Shown piece by piece: positions 9,113 through 17,616 of a stretch of DNA of 64,000 nucleotides (within the stretch, counting starts at the first letter, position 1; every line of letters starts with the position of its first letter). This DNA is from Algibacter sp045066735. Its GTDB lineage: Bacteria > Bacteroidota > Bacteroidia > Flavobacteriales > Flavobacteriaceae. The position numbers were made by a program, and so were the translations under genes. The stretch is from assembly GCF_045066735.1 (NCBI RefSeq), contig NZ_JBISHH010000024.1:62001-126000 (forward strand), in the 5' to 3' direction. A model generated the notes under the pieces. That model saw only the letters and a program-made list of their open reading frames with translations, searched no databases and was not told the DNA's origin.

Positions 9113-11152
9113 TTAGTTTTGAGCAATATCATCGACGTAAATGGTATAATTTGCTGTACCATCGCCTTGCGTACCATTATCCATTATTAGAACAATATTG
9201 AAAAAATCGATACTAGTATCAACACCCGAAAAGTTAAACGTTAACGTTTCCCATTGATTTACCAAGGTTGTTGTAGCTGTAACTTCTGCCGTAGCTATTG
9301 TATTAGGCCATGGCGTACTATCTTCAAATTTCATTAATAAATTTAATCCTGCTCTTGGTGACCAAACTTTTGCTGTAATAGTTGTTCCTGCGGTAAAATC
9401 AAAACGCGTAGGAACGGTAATCTTAGAACCTGCCCATGGTTGGCCAGCTCCTTTAACTAATTCTAAAACATTTGCAGATGTATTGCCACTAGAATCTGGA
9501 TTGGCTATTACTGAGGTTCCTCCGCCATCAAATTGATCTAAAGTATATTCCGGTTCGAAAGTTAACATTGGGTTCGACGAAATATCATCAACATAAATAG
9601 TATAATTTGCACTACCATCACCCACTGTACCATTATCCATAATAAGTACCACGTTGTAAAACTCTACAGCCATATCAACACCGGTAAAATCGAAAGTTAA
9701 AGTCTCCCATTGATTTGCAAGCGTTGTTGTTGCCGTAATTTCGGCCGTCGCCGTTGTATTTGGCCATGGCGCGCTATCTTCAAATTTCATCAATAAATTT
9801 AAACCAGCTCTTGGTGACCAAACTTTTGCAGTTACCGTTGTACTAGAAGAAAAATTAAAAGGTGTTGGAATAGTTACTTTAGAACCAGCCCATGGTTGTC
9901 CAGCTCCTTTAACTAATTCTAAAACATTAGCAGAGGTATTTCCGTTAGAATCTGGATTAGCAATTACTGAAGTTCCGCCGCCATCAAATTGATCTAAAGT
10001 AAAACCACCATCGAAAGTTAATGGTAATACTCCTGAAACTCCAGATACTGATTCTTTATAAAAATAAAGGTTATCTATAAAAATAGTTCCGCTTCCAGAT
10101 GGTGCGCCTTCAAACTTAAATTGAATAATGTCTGAAAAATCAACTGCTGGATTTTGATCCGTAAAGGTAGATAATGGAATATCGAAAGACGTCCATTGAT
10201 TTTCATTCAACTCTAAAGTTATCGCTGTTTCGTTAGGCCCTGCACTTATTGGAGACATTTTAGTATCGAAATCTGCATCGGCTGTCCAAACATCTACGTG
10301 AATAAATTCCATACCAGAAGCATCTACAGCTACGCTATTAAAATCGATACCTTGATACGTGATATCTCCATATTGAATAATATTATCACCTTCAACATCA
10401 ATTTGAGTATAGGTTGTTGTTTGCCCCCAATTAGGATAATAATCTATTGGATTTGGATCTGTATAAGCATCACTATATATAGAAACAACATCGGCTTGAG
10501 CTCTGTATGGCACTGGAGCTCCTGTCAATGGTTGTAAAATTGCAGTAACAACAAATTCTTCACTGTACTCTGTAGTTTCAATAGCTGCACTTTTCGCAAT
10601 TACTTTAATAGTATAAGTTCCAGCCTCTGCATATTGATATGAAATGGTTTCTTCTAAATTTAAAACCATAGGCGTTTCGTCCGTAGATTCTCCAAAATAA
10701 ACCTCGTACATCGTTGCAAAGTCTGCCATCGCAGAAAGGTTTACTTGTTTAGAAATAGCAGCATCGTTTTCAATAGTTACGACTAAGTTTTCTGGAGCTT
10801 TAAACGATACCACAATACTTTGTGTAACTGTTGTAGTTAATCCGTTCACACTTACTGCGGTAATTAGTGCCTCGTAAGTGCCTTCTTCGTAAATGTGCTC
10901 TGCTCCGTTACCTGGAGTTATACCTGTTTCTTCTTCCGAGCCATCGCCATAATTAACATTATAACTCACAGCTCCTTCCGCCAATGGAGTAATAGTCACC
11001 ACACCCGTATTATCTTGTGTTACACTCACTGCTGCACTAACATTGGTAGGCGCAGTAATATTTTCTACAAAATCAATATTATCATCATCTGCACAACTAA
11101 TAGCTATTAGCGTGAAAAGACATAAACTGAATGCATATTTTATAAATTTCAT
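9113..11152 (-). CDS. Surface glycan-binding lipoprotein with two PKD-like and two repeated CBM-like domains
   Basis: This 679-residue lipoprotein (Cys20 in LIAISC) sits directly after SusD, the usual SusE or SGBP position. From N to C it has two PKD-like domains at about 30-115 and 117-203, and a module at about 205-370 containing VSIYSDAYTDPNPIDYYPNW. Two near-identical C-terminal beta-sandwich modules start at residues 385 and 537, each beginning TLDQFDGGGTSVIANPDS and ending in TIYVDDI. No catalytic motif is visible. It probably presents laminarin chains to the SusCD importer and to the neighbouring GH16. The 205-370 module recurs in the SGBP at 20321-21733, linking the two gene sets. The binding specificity is inferred from the PUL. 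Confidence 0.8.
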   Translation of the reverse strand: MKFIKYAFSLCLFTLIAISCADDDNIDFVENITAPTNVSAAVSVTQDNTGVVTITPLAEGAVSYNVNYGDGSEEETGITPGNGAEHIYEEGTYEALITAVSVNGLTTTVTQSIVVSFKAPENLVVTIENDAAISKQVNLSAMADFATMYEVYFGESTDETPMVLNLEETISYQYAEAGTYTIKVIAKSAAIETTEYSEEFVVTAILQPLTGAPVPYRAQADVVSIYSDAYTDPNPIDYYPNWGQTTTYTQIDVEGDNIIQYGDITYQGIDFNSVAVDASGMEFIHVDVWTADADFDTKMSPISAGPNETAITLELNENQWTSFDIPLSTFTDQNPAVDFSDIIQFKFEGAPSGSGTIFIDNLYFYKESVSGVSGVLPLTFDGGFTLDQFDGGGTSVIANPDSNGNTSANVLELVKGAGQPWAGSKVTIPTPFNFSSSTTVTAKVWSPRAGLNLLMKFEDSAPWPNTTATAEITATTTLANQWETLTFDFTGVDMAVEFYNVVLIMDNGTVGDGSANYTIYVDDISSNPMLTFEPEYTLDQFDGGGTSVIANPDSSGNTSANVLELVKGAGQPWAGSKITVPTRFDFTAGTTITAKVWSPRAGLNLLMKFEDSTPWPNTIATAEVTATTTLVNQWETLTFNFSGVDTSIDFFNIVLIMDNGTQGDGTANYTIYVDDIAQN
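9116..10000 (-). repeat. Tandem duplicated CBM-like module, 456-bp period
   Basis: Two coding repeats, 10000 down to 9545 and 9544 down to 9116, encode modules of the same 152-residue period. Protein identity is high (TSVIANPDS, AGQPWAGSK, WSPRAGLNLLMKFEDS recur), while many third-codon positions differ. This indicates an older duplication kept under selection rather than a recent assembly or recombination artefact. Confidence 0.9.
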
Positions 11153-11167
11153 CTTAGTATGTTTTAG

Positions 11168-12637
11168 TTAGTAGTTGGTGTTTTGTGTCCAGTTTCCGTT
11201 TGAAAATTGAATTTCTTCTAATGGAATAGGAAATACTTCGTTTTTATTGGCAGTAAACCCATCAATTTCTGCTCCACGTCCTGTACGAACTAGATCGAAA
11301 AAACGATGACCTTCACCTACTAATTCCACACGACGTTCGTGAGCAATAGCATCTGTAAGTGTTGCTCCAGAAGATGTAACATCATTTTCTGCACCAAAAG
11401 CTCTAGCACGTACTCTGTTTAAATATTCTTGTGCTTTAGAATCGCTAATCTCACCACGATTGTAAGCTTCTGCAGCCATTAATAAAACATCTGCAAAACG
11501 AATAGCTCGATAATTATTAGGGTTTGTTAAATTCTGATCACCCGTATTTAAATCGCCTTTACGTGCAATATATTTTCTGTTGTAATATCCTGTATGCTCA
11601 TATCCTTCTCCGTAAGTTGCATTGTTTGCTGCTGCCCATGAAACGATATCTAAAATAGCGACATCTTTACGTAAATCTCCATCTTCAAACTCATCTACCA
11701 CTTCCTGAGTTGGTACGTTAAAGCTAAAACCAGAATCGAATGTTGGTCCTGTGTAATTTCTAATACCATTAAAACCAACAGCAACATTACCTTCACTACA
11801 TTGCAAACACTCGAAACCTGCACCTTCAGCATCGGAATATTGAACCTCAAAAACAGACTCGATGTTGTTTTCGTTATCGTTTTCAAAAATAGTATCGTAA
11901 TCGCTTACTAAATCGTAAGGGCCTTCAGTAATTAATTGATCTAATACCGTTGTTGCTTCTAAAAATTTATCTTGATATAAATAGGCTTTACCAAGTAATG
12001 CTTGCGCAGAGCCTTTTGTTGCTCTACCAACTTGTGGCGCAGTATAATTAAGATTGTTAATAGCATAGGTTAAATCTGCTTCAATTAAAGCATAAACATC
12101 TGCTACTGGCGATCTAGGAAGCGAAGTCTCATCACCTAAGTTAAAACGCGTTTCTTTTAATGGCACTTCTCCAAACCATTTTACAAGTTCGAAATAATAA
12201 TATGCTCTTAAAAAACGGGCTTCTCCGATAATGATTTCTTTTCCGTCGAATTCTGTTTTATCTTGAAATTCTAATATGAAATTAGTTCTATTTACTCCAG
12301 CATACATCCAATCCCACAGATTTTTTAATTCACTGTTAACAGGTGTATGAATCATATCGTCAATTTGTTGCCACGATACAACATCGGTTGCGCTTTCGCC
12401 TCCACAAAATGTGTTATCTGAAGCAATTTCGCCTAAAATAACATTTAAGTAAGTAGACTGTAACAAATCGTAAGCACCAACAAGGGCGTTATAATAATCG
12501 GTTTCTGAGTTGAAATAGCTTTCTGAATCTATACTATATCTATCAACTTCTTCTAAATAAGCATCTCCACAAGCATTAGCGCCTAACACCAAAACCAATA
12601 AAAAGAGACCTTTAATTTTATTTATATATTTTTTCAT
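11168..12637 (-). CDS. susD: SusD/RagB-family glycan-binding lipoprotein
   Basis: This 489-residue outer-membrane lipoprotein (Cys23 in GANACG) is the lid and binding partner of the SusC channel encoded immediately upstream. It has the SusD N-terminus AYLEEVDRYSIDSESYFNSE followed by alpha-helical TPR-like segments (ARFLRAYYYFELVKWFGEVP, GSAQALLGKAYLYQDKF). The family C-terminal signature ADVLLMAAEAYNRG, then LNRVRARAF and ERRVELVGEGHRFFDLVRTG, is also present. It lies 12 bp after SusC and 15 bp before the SGBP, so the three are one transcript. Family assignment is certain. The glycan, laminarin, comes from the GH16/17/30/149 neighbours. Confidence 0.95.
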   Translation of the reverse strand: MKKYINKIKGLFLLVLVLGANACGDAYLEEVDRYSIDSESYFNSETDYYNALVGAYDLLQSTYLNVILGEIASDNTFCGGESATDVVSWQQIDDMIHTPVNSELKNLWDWMYAGVNRTNFILEFQDKTEFDGKEIIIGEARFLRAYYYFELVKWFGEVPLKETRFNLGDETSLPRSPVADVYALIEADLTYAINNLNYTAPQVGRATKGSAQALLGKAYLYQDKFLEATTVLDQLITEGPYDLVSDYDTIFENDNENNIESVFEVQYSDAEGAGFECLQCSEGNVAVGFNGIRNYTGPTFDSGFSFNVPTQEVVDEFEDGDLRKDVAILDIVSWAAANNATYGEGYEHTGYYNRKYIARKGDLNTGDQNLTNPNNYRAIRFADVLLMAAEAYNRGEISDSKAQEYLNRVRARAFGAENDVTSSGATLTDAIAHERRVELVGEGHRFFDLVRTGRGAEIDGFTANKNEVFPIPLEEIQFSNGNWTQNTNY

Positions 12638-12649
12638 CTTTTAAATATT

Positions 12650-15600
12650 TTATATAGAAAGGTTTAAACCTAAAATAAATTGTCTTGAAATTGGGTAGAA
12701 ACCGTAATCTATACCACCACCAATAGCATCTCCGTTGGTTGCTGCAGGATCGTAACCACGATATTTAGTTAAGGTAAACGCATTGTTTACTTTCGTGTAG
12801 ATACGGAATTTACTTATTCCTAATTTCTCTGTAACTTCAGTTGGTAAAGAATATCCTAATTGAATATTTTGCATTCTTAAGAATGAAGAATCTTCTACGT
12901 AGAAATCTGAAAATAATTTGTTAGAGGTTCCTCCAACAGTTGCTCTTGGTACAGAGTTACTTGTTCCTTCGCCTGTCCAGCGATCTAAATACAGGCTAAG
13001 TCTGTTAACATTAGGTTGGTCACGCTCATAATTACGAACGGTTTCCTTTCCTAATTCTGCATACATATAAGCACTAAAATCGAAGTTTTTATAATTGAAG
13101 CTGAAGTTTAACCCCATAATATAATCGGCTTGCGCTTTACCTATATTAGTTCTATCATCTAAAGTAATTTCTCCGTCACCATTAACATCAACAAAACGAA
13201 TATCTCCAGGAGACGCTGCGGTTCCTAATCCACTTTGTGAAGGATGCTCATCTACTTCTGCTTGGTTTTGAAAAATACCATCGGTTTTTAAACCGTAGAA
13301 ATAACCAATAGGTTGACCAACTTCCATACGCGCAATAGCTGGTTGCCCAACACTAAACGATCCGCCTTCAGAAATATTTCCATTGCTTACTGCTGTAACC
13401 TCACCATCAATTTTAGTAACATTATAGCTTAAACCGTATGAGAAATCATCTGAAACAGAATTTTTATAATTAAGAAAAAGCTCAACACCTTTATTTCTAG
13501 TTGTACCAGCATTTACTGTTGGTAAACCCGCTCCAGGAGCACCTCCGCCTAAAATTCCTGAAATCGGGAAGTTTTCAATTAATAAATCGTTTCTGTCTTC
13601 AATAAAATAATCGGCTACAATTTCCAATTGATTATTAAATAAATTAATATCTAAACCAATATCTAATTTTTCTGCTGTTTCCCAAGACGCATCTGCATTT
13701 GGTACTCTACCGCTAGCTGTTCCTGTAATCAAAGAACCATCTAAAACATATGTAGCTTCACCACTTAATAAAGCACGATACAAATCGTCTCCAACATTGT
13801 TACCTAATGTACCGTAACTCGCTCTAAGCTTTAAGAAGTTTATTACTTTGGAATCTTTTAAAAATGCTTCATCAGAAATTTTCCAACCTGCTGTTGCAGA
13901 ATAAAAATAATCGATTCTGTTGTTTGGTGAAAAATCTGAAGATCCATCGCGACGCACCATAGCAGATAATAAATACTTGCTATCATAATCATACTGAATT
14001 CTTCCGAAATAAGATGATAAACGAGAATCGTAGATATAAGAACTTGTAGATTTTGCTTCACTTAAACCGTTGGCCAAAGAAATATCTGCAAATTCCCAAG
14101 AGTTATTTTGAACATCGAAACCTGTTCCGGAAAGATTATCTCCCCAAAAACGTTGTGCACTTGTACCTAAAGTAAAGGTGGTATTATGTTTATCATTAAA
14201 TAGTTTGTTGTAGGTCGCGAAAGTATCCCATGTATACGAGTTATTGGTGTTCTGAGTTTGCGTTACACTACTTCTGTCATTATTAAAAACTTTACCAGAA
14301 CCGTATTGTACAATAGGAGCAAATGTTTTACTCTTATCATCATAAGATTTTAAACCAATACGCGATGTCACTTTAAACCCTTCAAATGCTTCATATTCTA
14401 ATTGAAATGTTCCCTCAATCGAATTTCCGCTGTACTCATTATAAGTATTTGCTATTTGAGACAGTGGATTAATAACCTCGTTTCCTAAAAAACCTGAAGT
14501 GTCTTGCTGATCTAAACTATAAGTTGGCGCATAGTTTAAGGCGTTAAATAATGGTGTACCTAAAGCATTCTCACCAATGGTTTTACGGTTATTATTAAAG
14601 TAGTTTGCCGATGTAGTGAATTTTAATTTTTCACTAAGATCAAAACCAATTTTAATTTTAGCATTAGCACGATTGAAGTTAGACTTATTGCTAGCAATAA
14701 TACCATCCTGCTCTAGAATAGAACCACCAAAGTAATATGTGCTATTTTCACCACCACCAGTAACCGATAGGTTATGGCTAGTAATTGGAGCTTGCTCAAA
14801 AAGTTCGTTTTGCCAATCGATTCCTTCACCTAAACCACTAACATCTGGATAAGGCAATGCTTGACCATTGGCAGCATAACTTTCGTTTAAAATTAAAGCA
14901 TATTCTGTAGCATTTAAGTAAGGTAACTCACGTGTTGTTTCTTGAATACCTGTGTAAGCATCATAATTAATTTTTGCAGCTGAATTTTTCTTACCTGATT
15001 TTGTGGTTACTAAAACCACACCATTTGCTCCTTGAATACCATAAATAGCAGCCTGAGCATCTTTTAATATAGAAAAGGTTTCAATATCACTTGGGTTAAT
15101 AGAATTTAAGTCTCCTGCATAACCATCTATAATAACCAAAGGACCATTATCTCCATTAGAGCTTACTCCACGAATTAAAATATTAAAATTTCCTCCTGGA
15201 GAACCAGAAGGTGCAGTTACAGAAACCCCTGCCGATGTACCTTGTAATGCTTGTGCAGCATCTACAGGCTTTAAATCTTCTAAAGTAGCAGCGCTAACAA
15301 TAGAAACTGCTCCCGTAACATCTTTCTTTTTCTGTGTACCATAACCAACAACTACAACTTCATCTAATTGTGCCAAATCTTCTTGTAATTGAACAATTAA
15401 TTTTTTGTTGCTTGTAATTACTAATTCCTGAGTTACATAACCTATATAACTCACTGAAATAGTTGCTCCGTTTTCAACTCCTGATAATACGAAGTTACCA
15501 TCAAAATCTGTTGTAGTTCCTTTAGTGGAATTTTTAACAATGATGTTCGCTCCAGGAATTGGAAACCCCGTTCCGTCCTGTACATTTCCGCTTATATCTA

Positions 15601-15664
15601 TATTCTGCGCACCTGAGTATGCCATAAAGAAAAAAGCTAAAATTTTGAATAGCGTGTGTCTCAT
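12650..15664 (-). CDS. susC: SusC-like TonB-dependent oligosaccharide transporter (laminarin PUL)
   Basis: This 1004-residue outer-membrane transporter has a signal peptide (about 1-19, ending AYSGAQ). A carboxypeptidase-D-like regulatory domain follows at about 22-98 (ISGNVQDGTGFPIPGANIIV). Next are the TonB box region DEVVVVGYGTQKKKDVTGAV and a plug domain with PLVIIDGYAGDLNSINPSDI and ILKDAQAAIYGIQGANGVVL. The rest is a 22-strand-type beta-barrel ending FILGLNLSI. It is paired with the SusD gene 12 bp downstream. It opens the second laminarin set. Upstream lie a promoter-like element and a 16-bp box shared with the promoter of the other set, which suggests common control by the regulator at 25161-27974. 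Confidence 0.95.
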   Translation of the reverse strand: MRHTLFKILAFFFMAYSGAQNIDISGNVQDGTGFPIPGANIIVKNSTKGTTTDFDGNFVLSGVENGATISVSYIGYVTQELVITSNKKLIVQLQEDLAQLDEVVVVGYGTQKKKDVTGAVSIVSAATLEDLKPVDAAQALQGTSAGVSVTAPSGSPGGNFNILIRGVSSNGDNGPLVIIDGYAGDLNSINPSDIETFSILKDAQAAIYGIQGANGVVLVTTKSGKKNSAAKINYDAYTGIQETTRELPYLNATEYALILNESYAANGQALPYPDVSGLGEGIDWQNELFEQAPITSHNLSVTGGGENSTYYFGGSILEQDGIIASNKSNFNRANAKIKIGFDLSEKLKFTTSANYFNNNRKTIGENALGTPLFNALNYAPTYSLDQQDTSGFLGNEVINPLSQIANTYNEYSGNSIEGTFQLEYEAFEGFKVTSRIGLKSYDDKSKTFAPIVQYGSGKVFNNDRSSVTQTQNTNNSYTWDTFATYNKLFNDKHNTTFTLGTSAQRFWGDNLSGTGFDVQNNSWEFADISLANGLSEAKSTSSYIYDSRLSSYFGRIQYDYDSKYLLSAMVRRDGSSDFSPNNRIDYFYSATAGWKISDEAFLKDSKVINFLKLRASYGTLGNNVGDDLYRALLSGEATYVLDGSLITGTASGRVPNADASWETAEKLDIGLDINLFNNQLEIVADYFIEDRNDLLIENFPISGILGGGAPGAGLPTVNAGTTRNKGVELFLNYKNSVSDDFSYGLSYNVTKIDGEVTAVSNGNISEGGSFSVGQPAIARMEVGQPIGYFYGLKTDGIFQNQAEVDEHPSQSGLGTAASPGDIRFVDVNGDGEITLDDRTNIGKAQADYIMGLNFSFNYKNFDFSAYMYAELGKETVRNYERDQPNVNRLSLYLDRWTGEGTSNSVPRATVGGTSNKLFSDFYVEDSSFLRMQNIQLGYSLPTEVTEKLGISKFRIYTKVNNAFTLTKYRGYDPAATNGDAIGGGIDYGFYPISRQFILGLNLSI

Positions 15665-15689
15665 AAATTTGTTTAGTTTTTGTTTATCA

Positions 15690-15747
15690 TAAAATTAACA
15701 CACTAGATTAAAGTATTCGTAAAATATACCTCAACAAAAAACATACA
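15690..15747 (-). promoter_or_regulatory. Candidate promoter and shared regulator box upstream of SusC (laminarin)
   Basis: Read on the minus strand, TGTATGTTTTTTGTTG (15732-15747) is followed after 34 nt by TAATTTTA (15690-15697). The latter differs from the Bacteroidetes -7 consensus TAnnTTTG only at the last base and lies 25 nt before the SusC ATG. The same 16-mer lies upstream of the 24881 gene with 35-nt spacing to an identical TAATTTTA. That the box binds the PUL regulator is inferred. Confidence 0.55.
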
Positions 15748-16224
15748 TCGCAAAAAAATACACTTGTTTTTATCAAATACCAATAAATACAAGGTTTTTA
15801 AGCATTGCCACAAATTAGAAACAAGTGTTAAAACAATGCTAAATTTATATATGTTGTGGTAATGTATAGGTGAAAAAAATAAGTGTTGTACCCTTACAAT
15901 AATAAAAAACACTGAATTACATGGTGTTTTATTCTAAAGACATAATTTCTTATAAAAAACTGTAATAGATCATTTTAATCTAATAAATAAAAAATGCCAT
16001 CAAAAACAATGAAAAAAAGCAAAACCACACCTAATTTACCATTGTAATTAACAACAACTTAATACTGCTAGCATAATACCTCTAAAGCTTTATACATAAT
16101 CGTAATTACACTAAACCAATACCATAATTAAGTATAACGTTCTGTAATTCGAAAGCCACACGAATCATTTAAGAACAGTATAGCCCGTATTTTAGAACAA
16201 CAGATAAAAGTTGTAACTAAATAA

Positions 16225-16259
16225 AAAAGGGTTGAAGAAAACAAACCTCCAACCCTTTT
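16225..16259 (-). terminator. Terminator after the multi-CBM SGBP gene
   Basis: The stem AAAAGGGTTG (16225-16234) pairs perfectly with CAACCCTTTT (16250-16259) around a 15-nt loop, with T-runs on both strands. It closes the 24881-to-16305 transcription unit on the minus strand, 46 bp beyond the stop codon. Confidence 0.85.
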
Positions 16260-16304
16260 ACTCTAAAAAACTAATTAATCTAAACTAAATCTTTATATGT
16301 CATT

Positions 16305-17616
16305 TTAATTAAATGTAATATTATCAAAGTATACTACGTTATCTGATGCTCTACCATCTATAAAATCAGGAAAAACAATAACTTGATCTACATTTGTAGT
16401 TCCATCTTGACCTATAATACCAAGAAGGTGACTAAAATCGAATGTTAATTCTTCCCATTCATTAATTTTAGTATTAGCTACTTTTACTTCGGGTTGAGCT
16501 CCACCATTTGCACTAGCCAATTTAATTGCAACATCGCTAATCACGGTTTTGTATACCATAATCTTAATAGTTGTATTAGAAGCAGAAACGGTCCATGTAA
16601 TTCCCATTTCGCCATGTGCTATTTCGGTTCCAACCCATGGAGCCCCTGCTTGACGTGCTGTAATTTTAGCTACTGTTGAAGATGTGTTTACTCCTGAAGC
16701 ATTTGGATTAGAAACAAATTCTAATGCCGGGTTATCTACGTTTTCAAAAATATTCCAAGTCCAAGCTGCACCGAACCCAGATGGTTCAAAATCGATAGGA
16801 AGTGTTAGGTTATAATCTCCACTATTACCACCTGATGCTTGTAGCGTAAAAGCAACAGTATAAGTAGACGTTGTTACTCCATCTTCTGCTGTTACAACTA
16901 TGGTAGTTTGTCCTGGCAGTGATCCCGCTGGATTTATTACAGAACTGGCAGCTCCTTGAGTTTCGGTTACTGTTATTGCAGGAACTGTTGTTGTTCCTTC
17001 AGGTAAAGTTACAGAATAGCTTAATGTATCTGGATTGAAACCTGAAATGGTATTACCGTCAACCTTCAAGTCTGATAGAGTTGCATCCTGTTCTGTTGAA
17101 ACTTCGAATTTGTTGAACGTAATATTATCGAAATAAGTTACTACATCTGAAGATCTTCCGTCAGTAAATTCTGGAAACACCACAATTTGATCAATATTGG
17201 TAGAACCATCAAGTCCATTACCAATTCTACTACTAAAATCAAATGTTAATTCTTCCCATTCGTTAATTTTAGTATTAGCAACCTTTATCTCTCCTTGCGC
17301 ACCTCCTGCAGCATTTACCAACTTAATACCAACATCGCTAATTACAGTTTTATACACCATAATTTTAATTACTGCGTTTGAAGCTGAAAGATCCCATGTA
17401 ATTCCCATTTCTCCGTGTACTGTTTCAGCACCTACCCATGGAGCGCCTGCTTGTCTTGCTGTTATTTTAGCAACTTGAGCAGATGTATTTATGCCTGACG
17501 CACTAGGATTTGCTACAAATTCTAAAGGTGGATTATCTTCATTCTCGAAAACATTCCAAGACCAATTAGCTCCAAACCCTGTAGACTCAAAATCGATAGG
17601 TTGATCTAGACTATAT
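16305..17616 (-). repeat. Duplicated CBM-like module flanking a cadherin-like domain (801-bp offset)
   Basis: Coding segments 16305-16815 and 17106-17616 encode the same module, offset by 801 bp (267 residues). Both contain ITARQAGAPWVG, HGEMGITW, IKIMVYKTVISDV and INEWEELTFDFS. The cadherin-like segment lies between them, so the repeat unit may be CBM plus linker domain. Confidence 0.85.

Larger units (their letters stand above)
15665..16304. other. 640-bp intergenic region: SusC promoter on one side, terminator on the other
   Basis: No convincing gene is present. Near the SusC start it holds the -7-like element and shared box (15690-15747). Near 16225-16259 it holds the terminator of the upstream set. 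Between them the sequence is very AT-rich, with one weak hairpin (AAAACAC at 15906-15912 pairing with GTGTTTT at 15924-15930). The longest frame, 15703-15912 on the minus strand, is hydrophobic and AT-driven, and I do not regard it as coding. Confidence 0.6.

Noticed and set aside
9116..10000. Tandem repeats as a possible CRISPR array or assembly duplication
   Set aside because: The repeat unit is 456 bp and coding, with synonymous differences and no short repeats with unique spacers.
15703..15912. 69-residue open frame on the minus strand in the large intergenic gap
   Set aside because: The composition is AT-driven with runs of Phe, Ile and Leu. There is no ribosome-binding site or family resemblance, and it overlaps the promoter region of SusC.
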